Shown: positions 31,206 to 40,439 of the stretch, piece by piece | How the letters are laid out: each line of letters starts with the position of its first letter | Numbering within the stretch: position 1 is the stretch's first letter | Assembly (NCBI RefSeq): GCF_004358095.2 | Contig: NZ_SMZJ02000006.1 | Span: 1 to 64,000 of the forward strand | Reading direction: 5' to 3' | DNA from: Seonamhaeicola sediminis | GTDB lineage: Bacteria; Bacteroidota; Bacteroidia; Flavobacteriales; Flavobacteriaceae | DNA: 64,000 nucleotides | Notes under the pieces: generated by a model | The model's database searches: none | Seen by the model: the letters and a program-made list of their open reading frames with translations, nothing else | What the model was told of the DNA's origin: nothing | Made by a program: the position numbers and the translations under genes

Positions 31206-32567
31206 TTGTACGCAATACTAGACATAGAAACTACTGGAGGTAGATATAATGAAGAAGGCATTACCGAAATTGCCATTTATAAATATGACGGTCATAAAGT
31301 TGTTGATCAGTTTATAAGCCTAGTAAATCCAGAACGAGACATTCAACCTTTTGTTGTAAATCTTACAGGTATTAACAATAACATGTTACGTAGTGCTCCT
31401 AAATTTTATGAGGTTGCCAAACGCATTGTTGAGATTACAACAGACTGTATTATAGTGGCTCATAACGCCCAATTTGATTATAGAATTTTATGTACCGAAT
31501 TTAGGCGTCTAGGTTTTGAATACGAAAGAAAATCACTTTGTACTGTTGAATTATCTAAAAATCTAATTCCAGGACAGCAATCCTATAGTTTGGGTAAATT
31601 AGTGAGGTCTTTAGGAATTCCTGTTTCTGATAGGCATCGTGCATCTGGTGATGCACAAGCAACCGTTAAGCTTTTTAAAATGCTTATGGATAAAGACTCT
31701 GAAAAGAGTATTATTCAAAATTCTGTACGAGCCAATCCAAAACTCCAATTAGAACCCCGACATATTGATATTATTGATGAACTTCCATCGGTTACGGGTG
31801 TGTATTACATTCATAAAGCAGACGGTGAAATCATTTATATTGGTAAGAGTAAAAATATTAAGAAACGTATCAATCAACACTTTACTAATACCAACCCTAA
31901 GTCAAAAAAAATACAAGCCTTAGTTAGCACAGTAACTTACGAAGAGACGGGTAGTGAGCTAGTAGCTCTTTTAAAGGAAAGTGAGGAAATAAAACGACTC
32001 AAGCCTATTTTCAATAGAGCCTTGAGGAGAACAATTTTCACGCATGCTCTATATAGTTTTATTGATGAACACAACTACATAAACCTAAAGATTGATATTG
32101 TTGATGGGCGTAAAAAACCAATAACCACATTTAGCAACAGACAAAGTGGCAAAAGCTTTATTTTAAATGCTATTGAAGAATATCAATTATGTCAAAAACT
32201 CACAGGTTTTTATAAAACTAAAACCAGTTGTTTTAATTATGATATAAAAATGTGTGAAGGAGCTTGCATACAAGAAGAACCTCCTGAAGTATATAACAAA
32301 AGAGTAAACGCTCTTATTTCAAAAAACAGTTATTCTAATAAAAATATGGTCATTATTGACAGAGGACGTGATATTGACGAGCGCAGTGCTATTTTAATTG
32401 AAAATGGTATATTTGTTGGTATAGGATTTTTCAACCTTAATTATCAGATAAATAATATAGATATTCTCAAGTCAATCATTACTCCTATGAGTAACAATAG
32501 GGATACTCAACATATTATTCAATCTTATCTAAGGAAAAACAAAAAAGTAAAACAAATTACATTATAA
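31206..32567 (+). CDS. DnaQ-type exonuclease fused to a GIY-YIG (UvrC/Cho-like) nuclease
   Basis: A 453-residue two-nuclease protein. Residues about 1-165 are a DEDD 3'-5' exonuclease: Exo I LDIETTGG, Exo II HNAQFDYRIL and Exo III HRASGDAQAT. Residues about 195-275 are a GIY-YIG domain (GVYYIHKADGEIIYIGKSKN). The C-terminal third has a UvrC/Cho-like cysteine cluster (CQKLTGFYKTKTSCF, MCEGAC). E. coli Cho is a UvrC-like incision enzyme; comparable exonuclease fusions are annotated in several phyla. It uses a TTG start at 31206, giving the family N-terminus MYAILDIETTGG. The next gene overlaps its stop by one base. Confidence 0.9.
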   Translation: MYAILDIETTGGRYNEEGITEIAIYKYDGHKVVDQFISLVNPERDIQPFVVNLTGINNNMLRSAPKFYEVAKRIVEITTDCIIVAHNAQFDYRILCTEFRRLGFEYERKSLCTVELSKNLIPGQQSYSLGKLVRSLGIPVSDRHRASGDAQATVKLFKMLMDKDSEKSIIQNSVRANPKLQLEPRHIDIIDELPSVTGVYYIHKADGEIIYIGKSKNIKKRINQHFTNTNPKSKKIQALVSTVTYEETGSELVALLKESEEIKRLKPIFNRALRRTIFTHALYSFIDEHNYINLKIDIVDGRKKPITTFSNRQSGKSFILNAIEEYQLCQKLTGFYKTKTSCFNYDIKMCEGACIQEEPPEVYNKRVNALISKNSYSNKNMVIIDRGRDIDERSAILIENGIFVGIGFFNLNYQINNIDILKSIITPMSNNRDTQHIIQSYLRKNKKVKQITL

Positions 32568-34537
32568 TGAACATTATGAGAATTATCCAAATTTTGCTAT
32601 TACTACCTACGCTCGTTGCTTTTTCTCAAACACCCTTCAATTCAGAATCTCACCAAGTTACCTTAGCAGATATTAAGACCAATACTTTTGAAAAAGATAC
32701 TACAGCTAATGCGCTCATCATATATGAACATGGCAAAAGTTGGGTTCACCCGGGCACTTATAAGTTAACGACTAATGAAATACGTAAAATAAAAATACTT
32801 AGCAAAGAAGGTTTTGACCAAGCCACAGTTAAACTGTATTTGCACAAAAAAAGCGGAAACGATTATCAAAAAGTTGAAAATATTGTAGGTACAACCTACA
32901 ATATGGTAAATGGTAACGTAGTAAAATCTAAACTAAGTAAAAAAGACATTTTTGAAGAAGATTATAATGAAAATTATGACCTTGTAACATTTACATTACC
33001 TAACATTAAAGAAGGCTCTGTGATTTCTTATAGCTATACTTTGTCAACTCCTCAATATCTTATGTGGAATTACAAAGGCTGGGATTTTCAGCACAAAATA
33101 CCTACGCTTTACAGCGAGTATGAAACCAGTATACCCGGTAATTGGGAATACAATATAAAACTAGTTGGAGGTAAAAAACTAACAGTTAATACCGTTGATG
33201 TAAAAAAAGATTGTTTGGAAGTATCTGGGGGAGGCAAAGCTAATTGTTTAGAGAGTGTTTATGCCATGAAAGATATTCCCGCTTTTATTGAAGAAGATTA
33301 CATGACCACCGAAGATAATTATTTAGCTAGAGTAGAATATGAATTAAAGACTTTTAGAGGTTTTGACGGAACAGTAACTAACTATACTAAAGAATGGAAA
33401 GATGTTGATAAAGAATTAAAAACAGACCCAAATATTGGAAAGCAACTTTCTAAATCCATTAAATTAGAAGACGTACTTCCCATCAGCTTAATAAACAACA
33501 TAAATTCAAAAGAAAATGCTGCATTAATTTATGAGCATATTCAAAAAAACTTTACATGGAACGAAAAATTAGAGATTTTTAAAGATGTTTCTATCAAAGA
33601 CTTAATAAAGGATAAATCTGGTAATGTGGGTTCTATAAATATTTTACTTCATAATATTTTAAATGAAAAAGGCTACAGTGTTAAACCGTTATTAATTTCA
33701 ACAAGACAAAATGGGCATCCAACTAAAATATATCCTGTAATTTCAGATTTTAATTATTTAGTAGTACACTTAAACATAGATGAGGAAAACTATCTACTTG
33801 ATGCCACCGATAAATATCTTAGCTTTGATGAAATTCCGTTTAGATGCTTAAACCAATATGGAAGACTTCTAGATTTTAATGCTGGTAGCGAGTGGTTTGA
33901 TATTGTTCCAAAAAAATCGGATGTATTCTATGAAGCCAAACTACATATTGATGATAATGGAGATATTGTTGGCAAAATAGTATCAAAAAGAACTGGTTAT
34001 CACGCTTACAACTATAGGAAATCTTATTTTAAAAATAAGTCAGCTTACATAGAAAATCTTCAAAACAACACAGCCTATGTCAATATTTCTAATCATAATA
34101 CTGTTGAAAGTTCTCCTATCCACCCTGTTTTTAACGAACAATACAATGTTAAATATCAAAGCGAAATAACTGGTGATAATATGTATCTAAACCCATTTTT
34201 TGTGAAGTTCTTTTCCGAAAATCCTTTTAAACTTCAGGAGAGGAGTTATCCTATAGATTTTGGTTACAAAGACTCTTACTATTATACCTTAAAGCTTGAT
34301 TTAGGAGATCAATACGAAATAATAGAAAAACCAAAACCTGTAGTTACTAGTTTACCTAATAAAGCAGGGATACTTTTCTATTCTTCCAGTACGTTTGATA
34401 ATGAACTTTCCCTTACCTTTAGAATTGACTTTAAAGAAGCCGTTTATACCCCTGAATACTACCCCTATTTAAAAAAATTCATGAACAAAATAGTTGATGT
34501 TCAGAACAATTCGCTTGTTTTATTAAAGAAAAAGTAA
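32567..34537 (+). CDS. DUF3857 and transglutaminase-like domain protein
   Basis: A 656-residue exported protein, signal peptide at about residues 1-21 (IIQILLLLPTLVAFSQ). The DUF3857 domain covers about 50-240, then a transglutaminase-like domain about 285-420. In canonical members the core has a catalytic Cys; here the equivalent segment reads KSGNVGSINILLHNILNEKG with no Cys, whereas the later His (YLVVHLNI) and Asp (LLDATD) positions are retained. It is probably a binding or structural pseudo-enzyme. The start overlaps the exonuclease stop by one base (TAATG). Confidence 0.85.
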   Translation: MNIMRIIQILLLLPTLVAFSQTPFNSESHQVTLADIKTNTFEKDTTANALIIYEHGKSWVHPGTYKLTTNEIRKIKILSKEGFDQATVKLYLHKKSGNDYQKVENIVGTTYNMVNGNVVKSKLSKKDIFEEDYNENYDLVTFTLPNIKEGSVISYSYTLSTPQYLMWNYKGWDFQHKIPTLYSEYETSIPGNWEYNIKLVGGKKLTVNTVDVKKDCLEVSGGGKANCLESVYAMKDIPAFIEEDYMTTEDNYLARVEYELKTFRGFDGTVTNYTKEWKDVDKELKTDPNIGKQLSKSIKLEDVLPISLINNINSKENAALIYEHIQKNFTWNEKLEIFKDVSIKDLIKDKSGNVGSINILLHNILNEKGYSVKPLLISTRQNGHPTKIYPVISDFNYLVVHLNIDEENYLLDATDKYLSFDEIPFRCLNQYGRLLDFNAGSEWFDIVPKKSDVFYEAKLHIDDNGDIVGKIVSKRTGYHAYNYRKSYFKNKSAYIENLQNNTAYVNISNHNTVESSPIHPVFNEQYNVKYQSEITGDNMYLNPFFVKFFSENPFKLQERSYPIDFGYKDSYYYTLKLDLGDQYEIIEKPKPVVTSLPNKAGILFYSSSTFDNELSLTFRIDFKEAVYTPEYYPYLKKFMNKIVDVQNNSLVLLKKK

Positions 34538-34561
34538 TACATCTTTACTATTTTTGGGTTA

Positions 34562-35392
34562 ATGAGTAGATATACAAGAAATAAATGGCGTTTGAAACTT
34601 CAAAAAATTATTTATGAAGCAGATACTCCTGCTGGTAAATTATTTGATGTTGTACTACTTATAACTATTTTAGCTAGTGTTATCCTAGTAATGTTAGAAA
34701 GTGTACATAGTATTGATCGCAAGTTTCATTCGTTTCTAAACATTTCAGAGTGGGTTATCACAATTCTCTTTTCTATTGAGTATATCTTAAGAATTGTTAC
34801 TGTAAAAAAGCCATTAAAATATGTACTTAGTTTTTATGGTATCATTGATTTACTGTCTACTATACCAAAATACATATCCTTAATTGTAGGTGGGGTACAT
34901 GCTCTTGCAGCTTTACGTGCCTTACGCCTGCTCAGGGTTTTTAGGATCTTAAAGTTAGCAAGGTATCTAGGTGCCTCAAATAATTTAATGAGTGCTATTA
35001 AAGCAAGTAGAGCTAAAATTTCGGTCTTTTTGTTTGCAGTCATCATTATTTCCATAATACTAGGTACCATTATGTACTTGGTTGAAGGTGAAGAACATGG
35101 TTTTACCGATATACCAAGAAGTGTTTACTGGTGTATTGTAACACTTACTACGGTTGGCTTTGGTGACATTGCTCCACAAACTCCACTGGGACAACTTATA
35201 GCTTCGCTTGTTATGATACTAGGTTATGGAATTATTGCGGTGCCAACTGGCATAGTTTCCGCTGAATACACGGCTCAAGCTAAAAAAGAAAAACCTTTAT
35301 CTAATCCGCAAATTTGTTCTAAATGCCTTGCAGAAAACCACAACAATAAAGCTCAATATTGTTATAATTGTGGAGAACGTATACACTCTTAA
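34562..35392 (+). CDS. Voltage-gated potassium channel with C-terminal zinc ribbon
   Basis: A 276-residue six-helix ion channel. The voltage-sensor S4 is visible as ALRALRLLRVFRILKLARYL (about 119-138), with Arg spaced every three residues. The selectivity filter TTVGFGD is at residues 196-202, TVGFG indicating K+. After S6 (ASLVMILGYGIIAVPTGIVS) the cytoplasmic tail ends in a CxxC...CxxC motif (CSKC, CYNC) about 19 residues apart, a zinc-ribbon-like knuckle unusual for a bacterial channel and possibly redox- or metal-sensitive. It precedes miaA by 42 bases. Confidence 0.93.
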   Translation: MSRYTRNKWRLKLQKIIYEADTPAGKLFDVVLLITILASVILVMLESVHSIDRKFHSFLNISEWVITILFSIEYILRIVTVKKPLKYVLSFYGIIDLLSTIPKYISLIVGGVHALAALRALRLLRVFRILKLARYLGASNNLMSAIKASRAKISVFLFAVIIISIILGTIMYLVEGEEHGFTDIPRSVYWCIVTLTTVGFGDIAPQTPLGQLIASLVMILGYGIIAVPTGIVSAEYTAQAKKEKPLSNPQICSKCLAENHNNKAQYCYNCGERIHS

Positions 35393-35434
35393 TTTAAGCC
35401 TAAAATAAAAACGAAAACTAAATATTTAATTTCA

Positions 35435-36343
35435 GTGATTGGGCCTACTGCTATAGGAAAAACAAACCTTAGCATACAATTGGCAAAACACTTTAAAACC
35501 GAAATAATTTCGGCAGATTCCCGTCAGTTTTTTAAAGAAATGCAAATTGGTACGGCGGCTCCAACAGATCAAGAATTAGCTGCTGCAAAACATCATTTTA
35601 TTCACCATAAATCTATTCATGACGAATATAGTGTTGGCTCTTTTGAAAAAGAGGTACTTCAAAAACTAGATGCACTTTTTAAAACACACGACATAGTTAT
35701 CATGGTAGGCGGTTCTGGCTTATATGTTGACGCTGTTACTAAAGGCTTAGACCATTTTCCTGATATTGATTCAAGTATAAGAGAAAGATTGAATAAGCAA
35801 TTGGAAGTTGAAGGTTTAGAATCATTGCAAAAACAACTAAAAGAGTTAGATGAAACATCATATAATTCTATTGCTACAGATAATCCGCATAGGGTTATTA
35901 GAGCTTTAGAAATTTGTATTGGCACTGGCAAATCTTATTCTTCATTTTTGAACAAAGACAAAACCCAAAGAAATTTTAAAACCATAACAGTTGGGCTTAC
36001 CGCCGAAAGAGAAACTATTTATAACCGTATTAACAAGCGTGTTAATATTATGGTAAAGGAAGGTTTGTTAGAAGAAGTTGAAACACTTATACCTCATAAA
36101 AACTTAAATGCTTTAAACACGGTAGGCTATAAAGAAATATTTAAATATTTTGGTGGTGAATGGACCTTAGATTTTGCCATTTCTGAAATCAAAAAAAATA
36201 CCCGAAGGTTTGCAAAACGCCAACTTACTTGGTTTAAGAAAAGTGAAGATACCCTTTGGTTTGACTACACAACTGATTTAAATACAATAATAAATTCAAT
36301 TAATAATAAAATAAACCATGATAAAAGTAAACGAGTATTTTGA
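35435..36343 (+). CDS. miaA: tRNA dimethylallyltransferase MiaA, start uncertain
   Basis: Adds the isopentenyl group to A37 of tRNAs that read UNN codons, the first step of ms2i6A. P-loop GPTAIGKT, substrate-binding ISADSRQFFKEMQIGTA and GGSGLYVDAV are clear. The GTG at 35435 would start at VIGPTA and remove the first beta strand. In-frame codons upstream read KTKYLISVIGPTAIGKT, like other MiaA proteins, but contain no ATG, GTG or TTG back to the previous stop at 35390-35392. The real start may be a rare codon (ATA at 35405, ATT at 35429). The 3' end overlaps ppnP by 26 bases. Confidence 0.94.
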   Translation: MIGPTAIGKTNLSIQLAKHFKTEIISADSRQFFKEMQIGTAAPTDQELAAAKHHFIHHKSIHDEYSVGSFEKEVLQKLDALFKTHDIVIMVGGSGLYVDAVTKGLDHFPDIDSSIRERLNKQLEVEGLESLQKQLKELDETSYNSIATDNPHRVIRALEICIGTGKSYSSFLNKDKTQRNFKTITVGLTAERETIYNRINKRVNIMVKEGLLEEVETLIPHKNLNALNTVGYKEIFKYFGGEWTLDFAISEIKKNTRRFAKRQLTWFKKSEDTLWFDYTTDLNTIINSINNKINHDKSKRVF

Positions 36344-36596
36344 AGGAAACGTAAAATCTTTAGGTCTGAATAACTCTCAAGGAAATTATACTGTAGGGGT
36401 TTTATTAAAAGGCACTTATGAGTTTAGTACTTCAACCAAAGAATGGATGACGTTAACCTCTGGTAATTGGGATTTGGAACTTCCAGGAGAAGAAAAAAAA
36501 TCTTATGCCATTTGGGAATCATGTGAAATACCATCAGGAATTGTATTTAAAGTATATGTAAATGAAGATTCTTCTTATTTATGTAGATATGAATAA
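36318..36596 (+). CDS. ppnP: Pyrimidine/purine nucleoside phosphorylase (DUF1255)
   Basis: A 92-residue PpnP/DUF1255 protein, a small cupin-like barrel shown in E. coli relatives to cleave several nucleosides with phosphate. The family start MIKVNEYFEGNVKSLG is present, then the core GVLLKGTYEFSTSTKEWMTL and the ending VNEDSSYLCRY. It overlaps the 3' end of miaA by 26 bases in another frame, so the two are coupled. A GNAT acetyltransferase gene follows after 13 bases. Confidence 0.93.
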   Translation: MIKVNEYFEGNVKSLGLNNSQGNYTVGVLLKGTYEFSTSTKEWMTLTSGNWDLELPGEEKKSYAIWESCEIPSGIVFKVYVNEDSSYLCRYE

Positions 36597-36609
36597 ATAG
36601 TAAAATAAG

Positions 36610-37290
36610 ATGAAACCCTTCCCAGAAGATCCTTTAGATAACCCTGTTTGGTCCTCGCTAACCAATATACATTATGAAACATGCATAGATTATGGCAACA
36701 TAAAGTTTTACCATCCAGACTTCACACCTTTTGGAGCTTTTGTAAATAATGTAGATACTTGTAATGCTATTGAAAAACATTCAAAATTATTAGACCGTTT
36801 TTTCATTGTTGGCAATAAACCAAAAATACCTACTAATTTCAATCTTAAAAAATACGTTGGGCTACAAATGATTATTTACAATGAAATTGATTACCCAATT
36901 TCCGAGAATATTGTAGAACTCAATGAAACTCATTATCATGACTTAATGGATTTAATTGCCTTAGTGTACCCGCATTTTTTTAAAACTAAAACCAATTTAT
37001 TAGGACGCTATTGGGGTATTTACAAACAAAACAAGTTAGTTGCTGTTGCTGGGGAACGTATGCAAACAACTAATTTCACAGAGATTAGTGCAGTAGCTAC
37101 GCATCCTGAATATACTGGAAATGGCTATGCTAAACAGTTAATTACGCACGCTGTTAAAAATATATTTAAAAAAAGTAAAGTTCCTTTTTTACATGTAGAT
37201 GAAACTAACTTGGGGCCAATTAACCTTTACAAGAAATTAGGTTTTACAGAACGAAGAAAAATGCTGTATTGGTTAATTACTCGCAATTAG
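36610..37290 (+). CDS. GNAT family N-acetyltransferase (FR47-like)
   Basis: A 226-residue acetyltransferase. The C-terminal half (about 120-226) is the GNAT fold: GRYWGIYKQNKLVAVAGERM, EISAVATHPEYTGNGYAKQL with the acetyl-CoA-binding (R/Q)xxGxG/A-type loop in TGNGYA, and VDETNLGPINLYKKLGFTER. The N-terminal half is a less conserved partner domain (PFGAFVNNVDTC). Substrate unknown. It is the last gene of the plus-strand run and converges on parC, 13 bases apart, with no obvious terminator. Confidence 0.88.
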   Translation: MKPFPEDPLDNPVWSSLTNIHYETCIDYGNIKFYHPDFTPFGAFVNNVDTCNAIEKHSKLLDRFFIVGNKPKIPTNFNLKKYVGLQMIIYNEIDYPISENIVELNETHYHDLMDLIALVYPHFFKTKTNLLGRYWGIYKQNKLVAVAGERMQTTNFTEISAVATHPEYTGNGYAKQLITHAVKNIFKKSKVPFLHVDETNLGPINLYKKLGFTERRKMLYWLITRN

Positions 37291-37303
37291 GTTAACCTCA
37301 TTA

Positions 37304-39955
37304 TTAAAACAATGTAACCTGTCCTTCGTTACCTACTTCAAAATCACCCTCATCATCAGTATCAGAATCTGATTTAGAAACCTTGTTTTCTGATGACACC
37401 TCGGTTTCATCCACTACCTCTATTTCACTTGCTGGTGTTTCTTTTGGGGCCTCATAAGGTAAAGGATCCAGTATATTTATTTGATTGATACGTTCTTTAG
37501 TTAATTGATTTCCAAGGGCATTAATACCCTTAATAGCTATAAACTCTTCAAGATTAATTTCCAAATTTTCACGTCTATCTTTGCCGCGCTCCTTGGCAAA
37601 TACTACCTCTGCCATTGGTCTCCAATCTGTAGAAACAATCTCTAATTGTGAGTCTGTATGCTCCGAAATAAATATTTCTTCCTTGTTTTCATTTTCAACA
37701 AGAAAGCGTTTCACATAATAGCGCTGTTTTTCTCCATCATAATAAATAGCAGAAATTGGCTTTTTTGGAATCCATTTCTCAAGAACAATCATATCACTAT
37801 CAAAATGGGTAGTAAGTTCTGGAATAATTGTTTTTAATCGCCCAGATTGTGAAATAATTAACAAACGATCCTCTCCTCTAAACTCACCTATAAGTTCTCC
37901 TCTACCATCTACATTTAATCTTTGAACAGAGTCATCAAACCATATTTTACGTGGTTTCAACGTTGATACCCCCTTCTCCTTAAGTTCGATACGCTTGACC
38001 GAATATTTAGTAACCAAATTTCCTTTAGACACTCTTCCTTTAATGAGAATATCAGCAAAATCAATATCCCATTTCAACTTTTTAATACTACCTGCTTGTC
38101 TTAAGTTAACAGTAACCACTTCGGCTTCCCCATTAGGGTTAGCTGAAAAGTATAGAACAGTAGACTGCTTATTTCCATTGGTTAAGTCATATTCTCGATC
38201 TCTTGTAATCGAAGTTACAGCAAAACGCTTTATGTAAGACGGCCCTCCTTTACCGTCTCTATATATCATATTATAAATGGTGCGCTTATCTTTTTTCTTA
38301 AACACGGCTACATGAATGATTTCTTTACCAACAAAGGTTTTACTATCAACTTTTGTAACCATCATTTTACCTGATTTGGTAAATACAATAATATCATCAA
38401 TATCACTACAATCACACACGTATTCATCTCTACGAAGTGAAGTACCAATAAAACCTTCTTCTCTATTTACATAGAGTTTGGTATTTCTAATAACTACTTT
38501 TGTGGCATCAACATCATCAAAAATTCTAATTTCTGTCTTACGCTCACGCCCTTCGCCATAATCATCCTTTAATCTTTTAAAATAGGTTATAGCATAATCT
38601 ATTAAATTTTCGAGATTATGTTTTACTTGTGCAATTTGTTCTTCTAAAGCATCTATTTTTTGTTGTGCTTTATCGATATCAAACTTAGAAATACGTTTGA
38701 TGCGAATTTCCGTTAAACGCACAATGTCATCTTCTGTTATAGCGCGTTTTAAATGTTTAATGTATGGCTGAAGCCCCTTATCTATAGCATCAATAACGCC
38801 TTGCCAAGTTTCTTCTTCCTCAATATCCCTATAAATTCGATTTTCAATAAAAATACGTTCTAAAGACGCAAAATGCCATTGTTCTTCTAATTCTCCCAAC
38901 TTGATTTCCAATTCCTGCTTTAAAAGTTGAACGGTATTATCGGTAGAACGACGGAGCATTTCAGAAACCCCAATAAACAATGGTCTATTGTCTTCTATCA
39001 CACAGCCTAAAGGAGAAATTGACGACTCACAACTGGTGAAGGCATACAAGGCATCAATAGTCTTGTCTGGAGATAAACCTGAAGGCAAATGAACTAAGAT
39101 TTCAACCTCAGCAGCTGTGTTATCTTCAATCTTTTTAATCTTAATTTTACCCTTATCATTAGCCTTCAAAATTGAATCTATTAAAGATGAAGTAGTTGTT
39201 CCAAACGGAATTTCAGAAATTACTAGGATGTTTTTATCAAACTGCGAAATTTTGGCTCGTACCCTTACTTTACCACCCCTATTACCATCATTATAATTTG
39301 TAAAATCAGCTATTCCAGCCGTTGGGAAATCTGGTAAAATAGTAAATCGTTTTCCTTGAAGATGCTTTATGGAAGCCTCAATAAGCTCTATAAAATTATG
39401 AGGTAATATTTTTGTTGAAAGTCCAACAGCAATTCCTTCGCCTCCTTGAGCCAACAGCAAAGGAAACATAACTGGTAAATTAACAGGTTCTTTTCTACGG
39501 CCATCATAACTAGCCTGCCATTCTGTTATTTTCGGATTATAAACAACATCTAAAGCAAATTTTGAAAGGCGAGCTTCTATATACCTAGAAGCTGCTGCAC
39601 TATCGCCTGTTAGTATGTTTCCCCAGTTACCTTGAGTATCAATTAGCAAATCTTTCTGGCCTATCTGTACCATTGCATCTGCTATACTAGCGTCACCATG
39701 CGGGTGGTATTGCATGGTATGCCCTACAATGTTAGCTACCTTATTGTAACGCCCATCATCAAGATCTTTCATAGAATGCATAATACGACGTTGCACTGGT
39801 TTAAAACCATCTTCAATAGCAGGAACGGCTCTTTCTAAAATAACATACGATGCATAATCCAGAAACCAATCTTTGTACATTCCCGTAACACGTGTAATGG
39901 TTTCATTGTGTTCATCATTTTGCTCGTTTTCTAAGCTATCATTCTCTTCCATCAT
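37304..39955 (-). CDS. parC: DNA topoisomerase IV subunit A
   Basis: An 883-residue type II topoisomerase breakage-reunion subunit. The winged-helix and tower part starts at about residue 30 (YASYVILERAVPAIEDGFKP, VQRRIMHSM). The active-site tyrosine is in AASRYIEARLSKFA near residue 125. The C-terminal pinwheel region is present, with an acidic tail at the end (about 830-883). Together with ParE it decatenates replicated chromosomes. It overlaps the end of a membrane-protein gene by 17 bases, and parE lies upstream, giving the operon parE-X-parC. Confidence 0.96.
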   Translation of the reverse strand: MMEENDSLENEQNDEHNETITRVTGMYKDWFLDYASYVILERAVPAIEDGFKPVQRRIMHSMKDLDDGRYNKVANIVGHTMQYHPHGDASIADAMVQIGQKDLLIDTQGNWGNILTGDSAAASRYIEARLSKFALDVVYNPKITEWQASYDGRRKEPVNLPVMFPLLLAQGGEGIAVGLSTKILPHNFIELIEASIKHLQGKRFTILPDFPTAGIADFTNYNDGNRGGKVRVRAKISQFDKNILVISEIPFGTTTSSLIDSILKANDKGKIKIKKIEDNTAAEVEILVHLPSGLSPDKTIDALYAFTSCESSISPLGCVIEDNRPLFIGVSEMLRRSTDNTVQLLKQELEIKLGELEEQWHFASLERIFIENRIYRDIEEEETWQGVIDAIDKGLQPYIKHLKRAITEDDIVRLTEIRIKRISKFDIDKAQQKIDALEEQIAQVKHNLENLIDYAITYFKRLKDDYGEGRERKTEIRIFDDVDATKVVIRNTKLYVNREEGFIGTSLRRDEYVCDCSDIDDIIVFTKSGKMMVTKVDSKTFVGKEIIHVAVFKKKDKRTIYNMIYRDGKGGPSYIKRFAVTSITRDREYDLTNGNKQSTVLYFSANPNGEAEVVTVNLRQAGSIKKLKWDIDFADILIKGRVSKGNLVTKYSVKRIELKEKGVSTLKPRKIWFDDSVQRLNVDGRGELIGEFRGEDRLLIISQSGRLKTIIPELTTHFDSDMIVLEKWIPKKPISAIYYDGEKQRYYVKRFLVENENKEEIFISEHTDSQLEIVSTDWRPMAEVVFAKERGKDRRENLEINLEEFIAIKGINALGNQLTKERINQINILDPLPYEAPKETPASEIEVVDETEVSSENKVSKSDSDTDDEGDFEVGNEGQVTLF

Positions 39956-40439
39956 TAACTATTTGCTTTTTTCTATTAATCCTCACCATTTTTCTTAAGG
40001 ACTGCCTTATATATTTTCTCTTTTTTTTTGACACCAATGTAACATTAAAGTATACATGCTTTACTTTACCATTATTATTTTGAATACCCAACCTAAGACC
40101 TCTATAAATTAAAAAATTACGAAATTTATAAGATACTAAATTGTGTTTCTCAAACTCAACTTTGTACTCTCTGTAATTTAGATAATCTGACAACAAAAGC
40201 CCTCTGTTAATTATAACCACTTTCATACCGTCACTGTCATACTCAAAATACTTTGATATCCAGTGCACTAAGAAAAATAAAGCTACAAAACCAAATAGGA
40301 ACAGGAAGAATGTTAAGATTGGCGTACCGGTTACATCTTTAAACGCACTAAACACAGTAGATAGAATAATAGCTATCACAATCAAGATGAAATAGATTGA
40401 AATAATAACATTCCTTACTCTGGCATTACTAGTGCGCAT
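39939..40439 (-). CDS. Membrane protein between parE and parC
   Basis: A 166-residue inner-membrane protein of unknown function. Two hydrophobic segments (about residues 11-33, VIISIYFILIVIAIILSTVF; about 40-62) precede a soluble part with alternating strands (DSDGMKVVIINRGLLLSDYL, KFRNFLIYRGLRLGIQ) that resembles a bacterial PH-like domain. The very basic C-terminus (SKKKRKYIRQSLRKMVRINR) may touch DNA or lipid head groups. Its ATG overlaps the parE stop by one base and its end overlaps parC by 17 bases, so translation of the three genes is tightly coupled. Confidence 0.75.
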   Translation of the reverse strand: MRTSNARVRNVIISIYFILIVIAIILSTVFSAFKDVTGTPILTFFLFLFGFVALFFLVHWISKYFEYDSDGMKVVIINRGLLLSDYLNYREYKVEFEKHNLVSYKFRNFLIYRGLRLGIQNNNGKVKHVYFNVTLVSKKKRKYIRQSLRKMVRINRKKQIVNDGRE

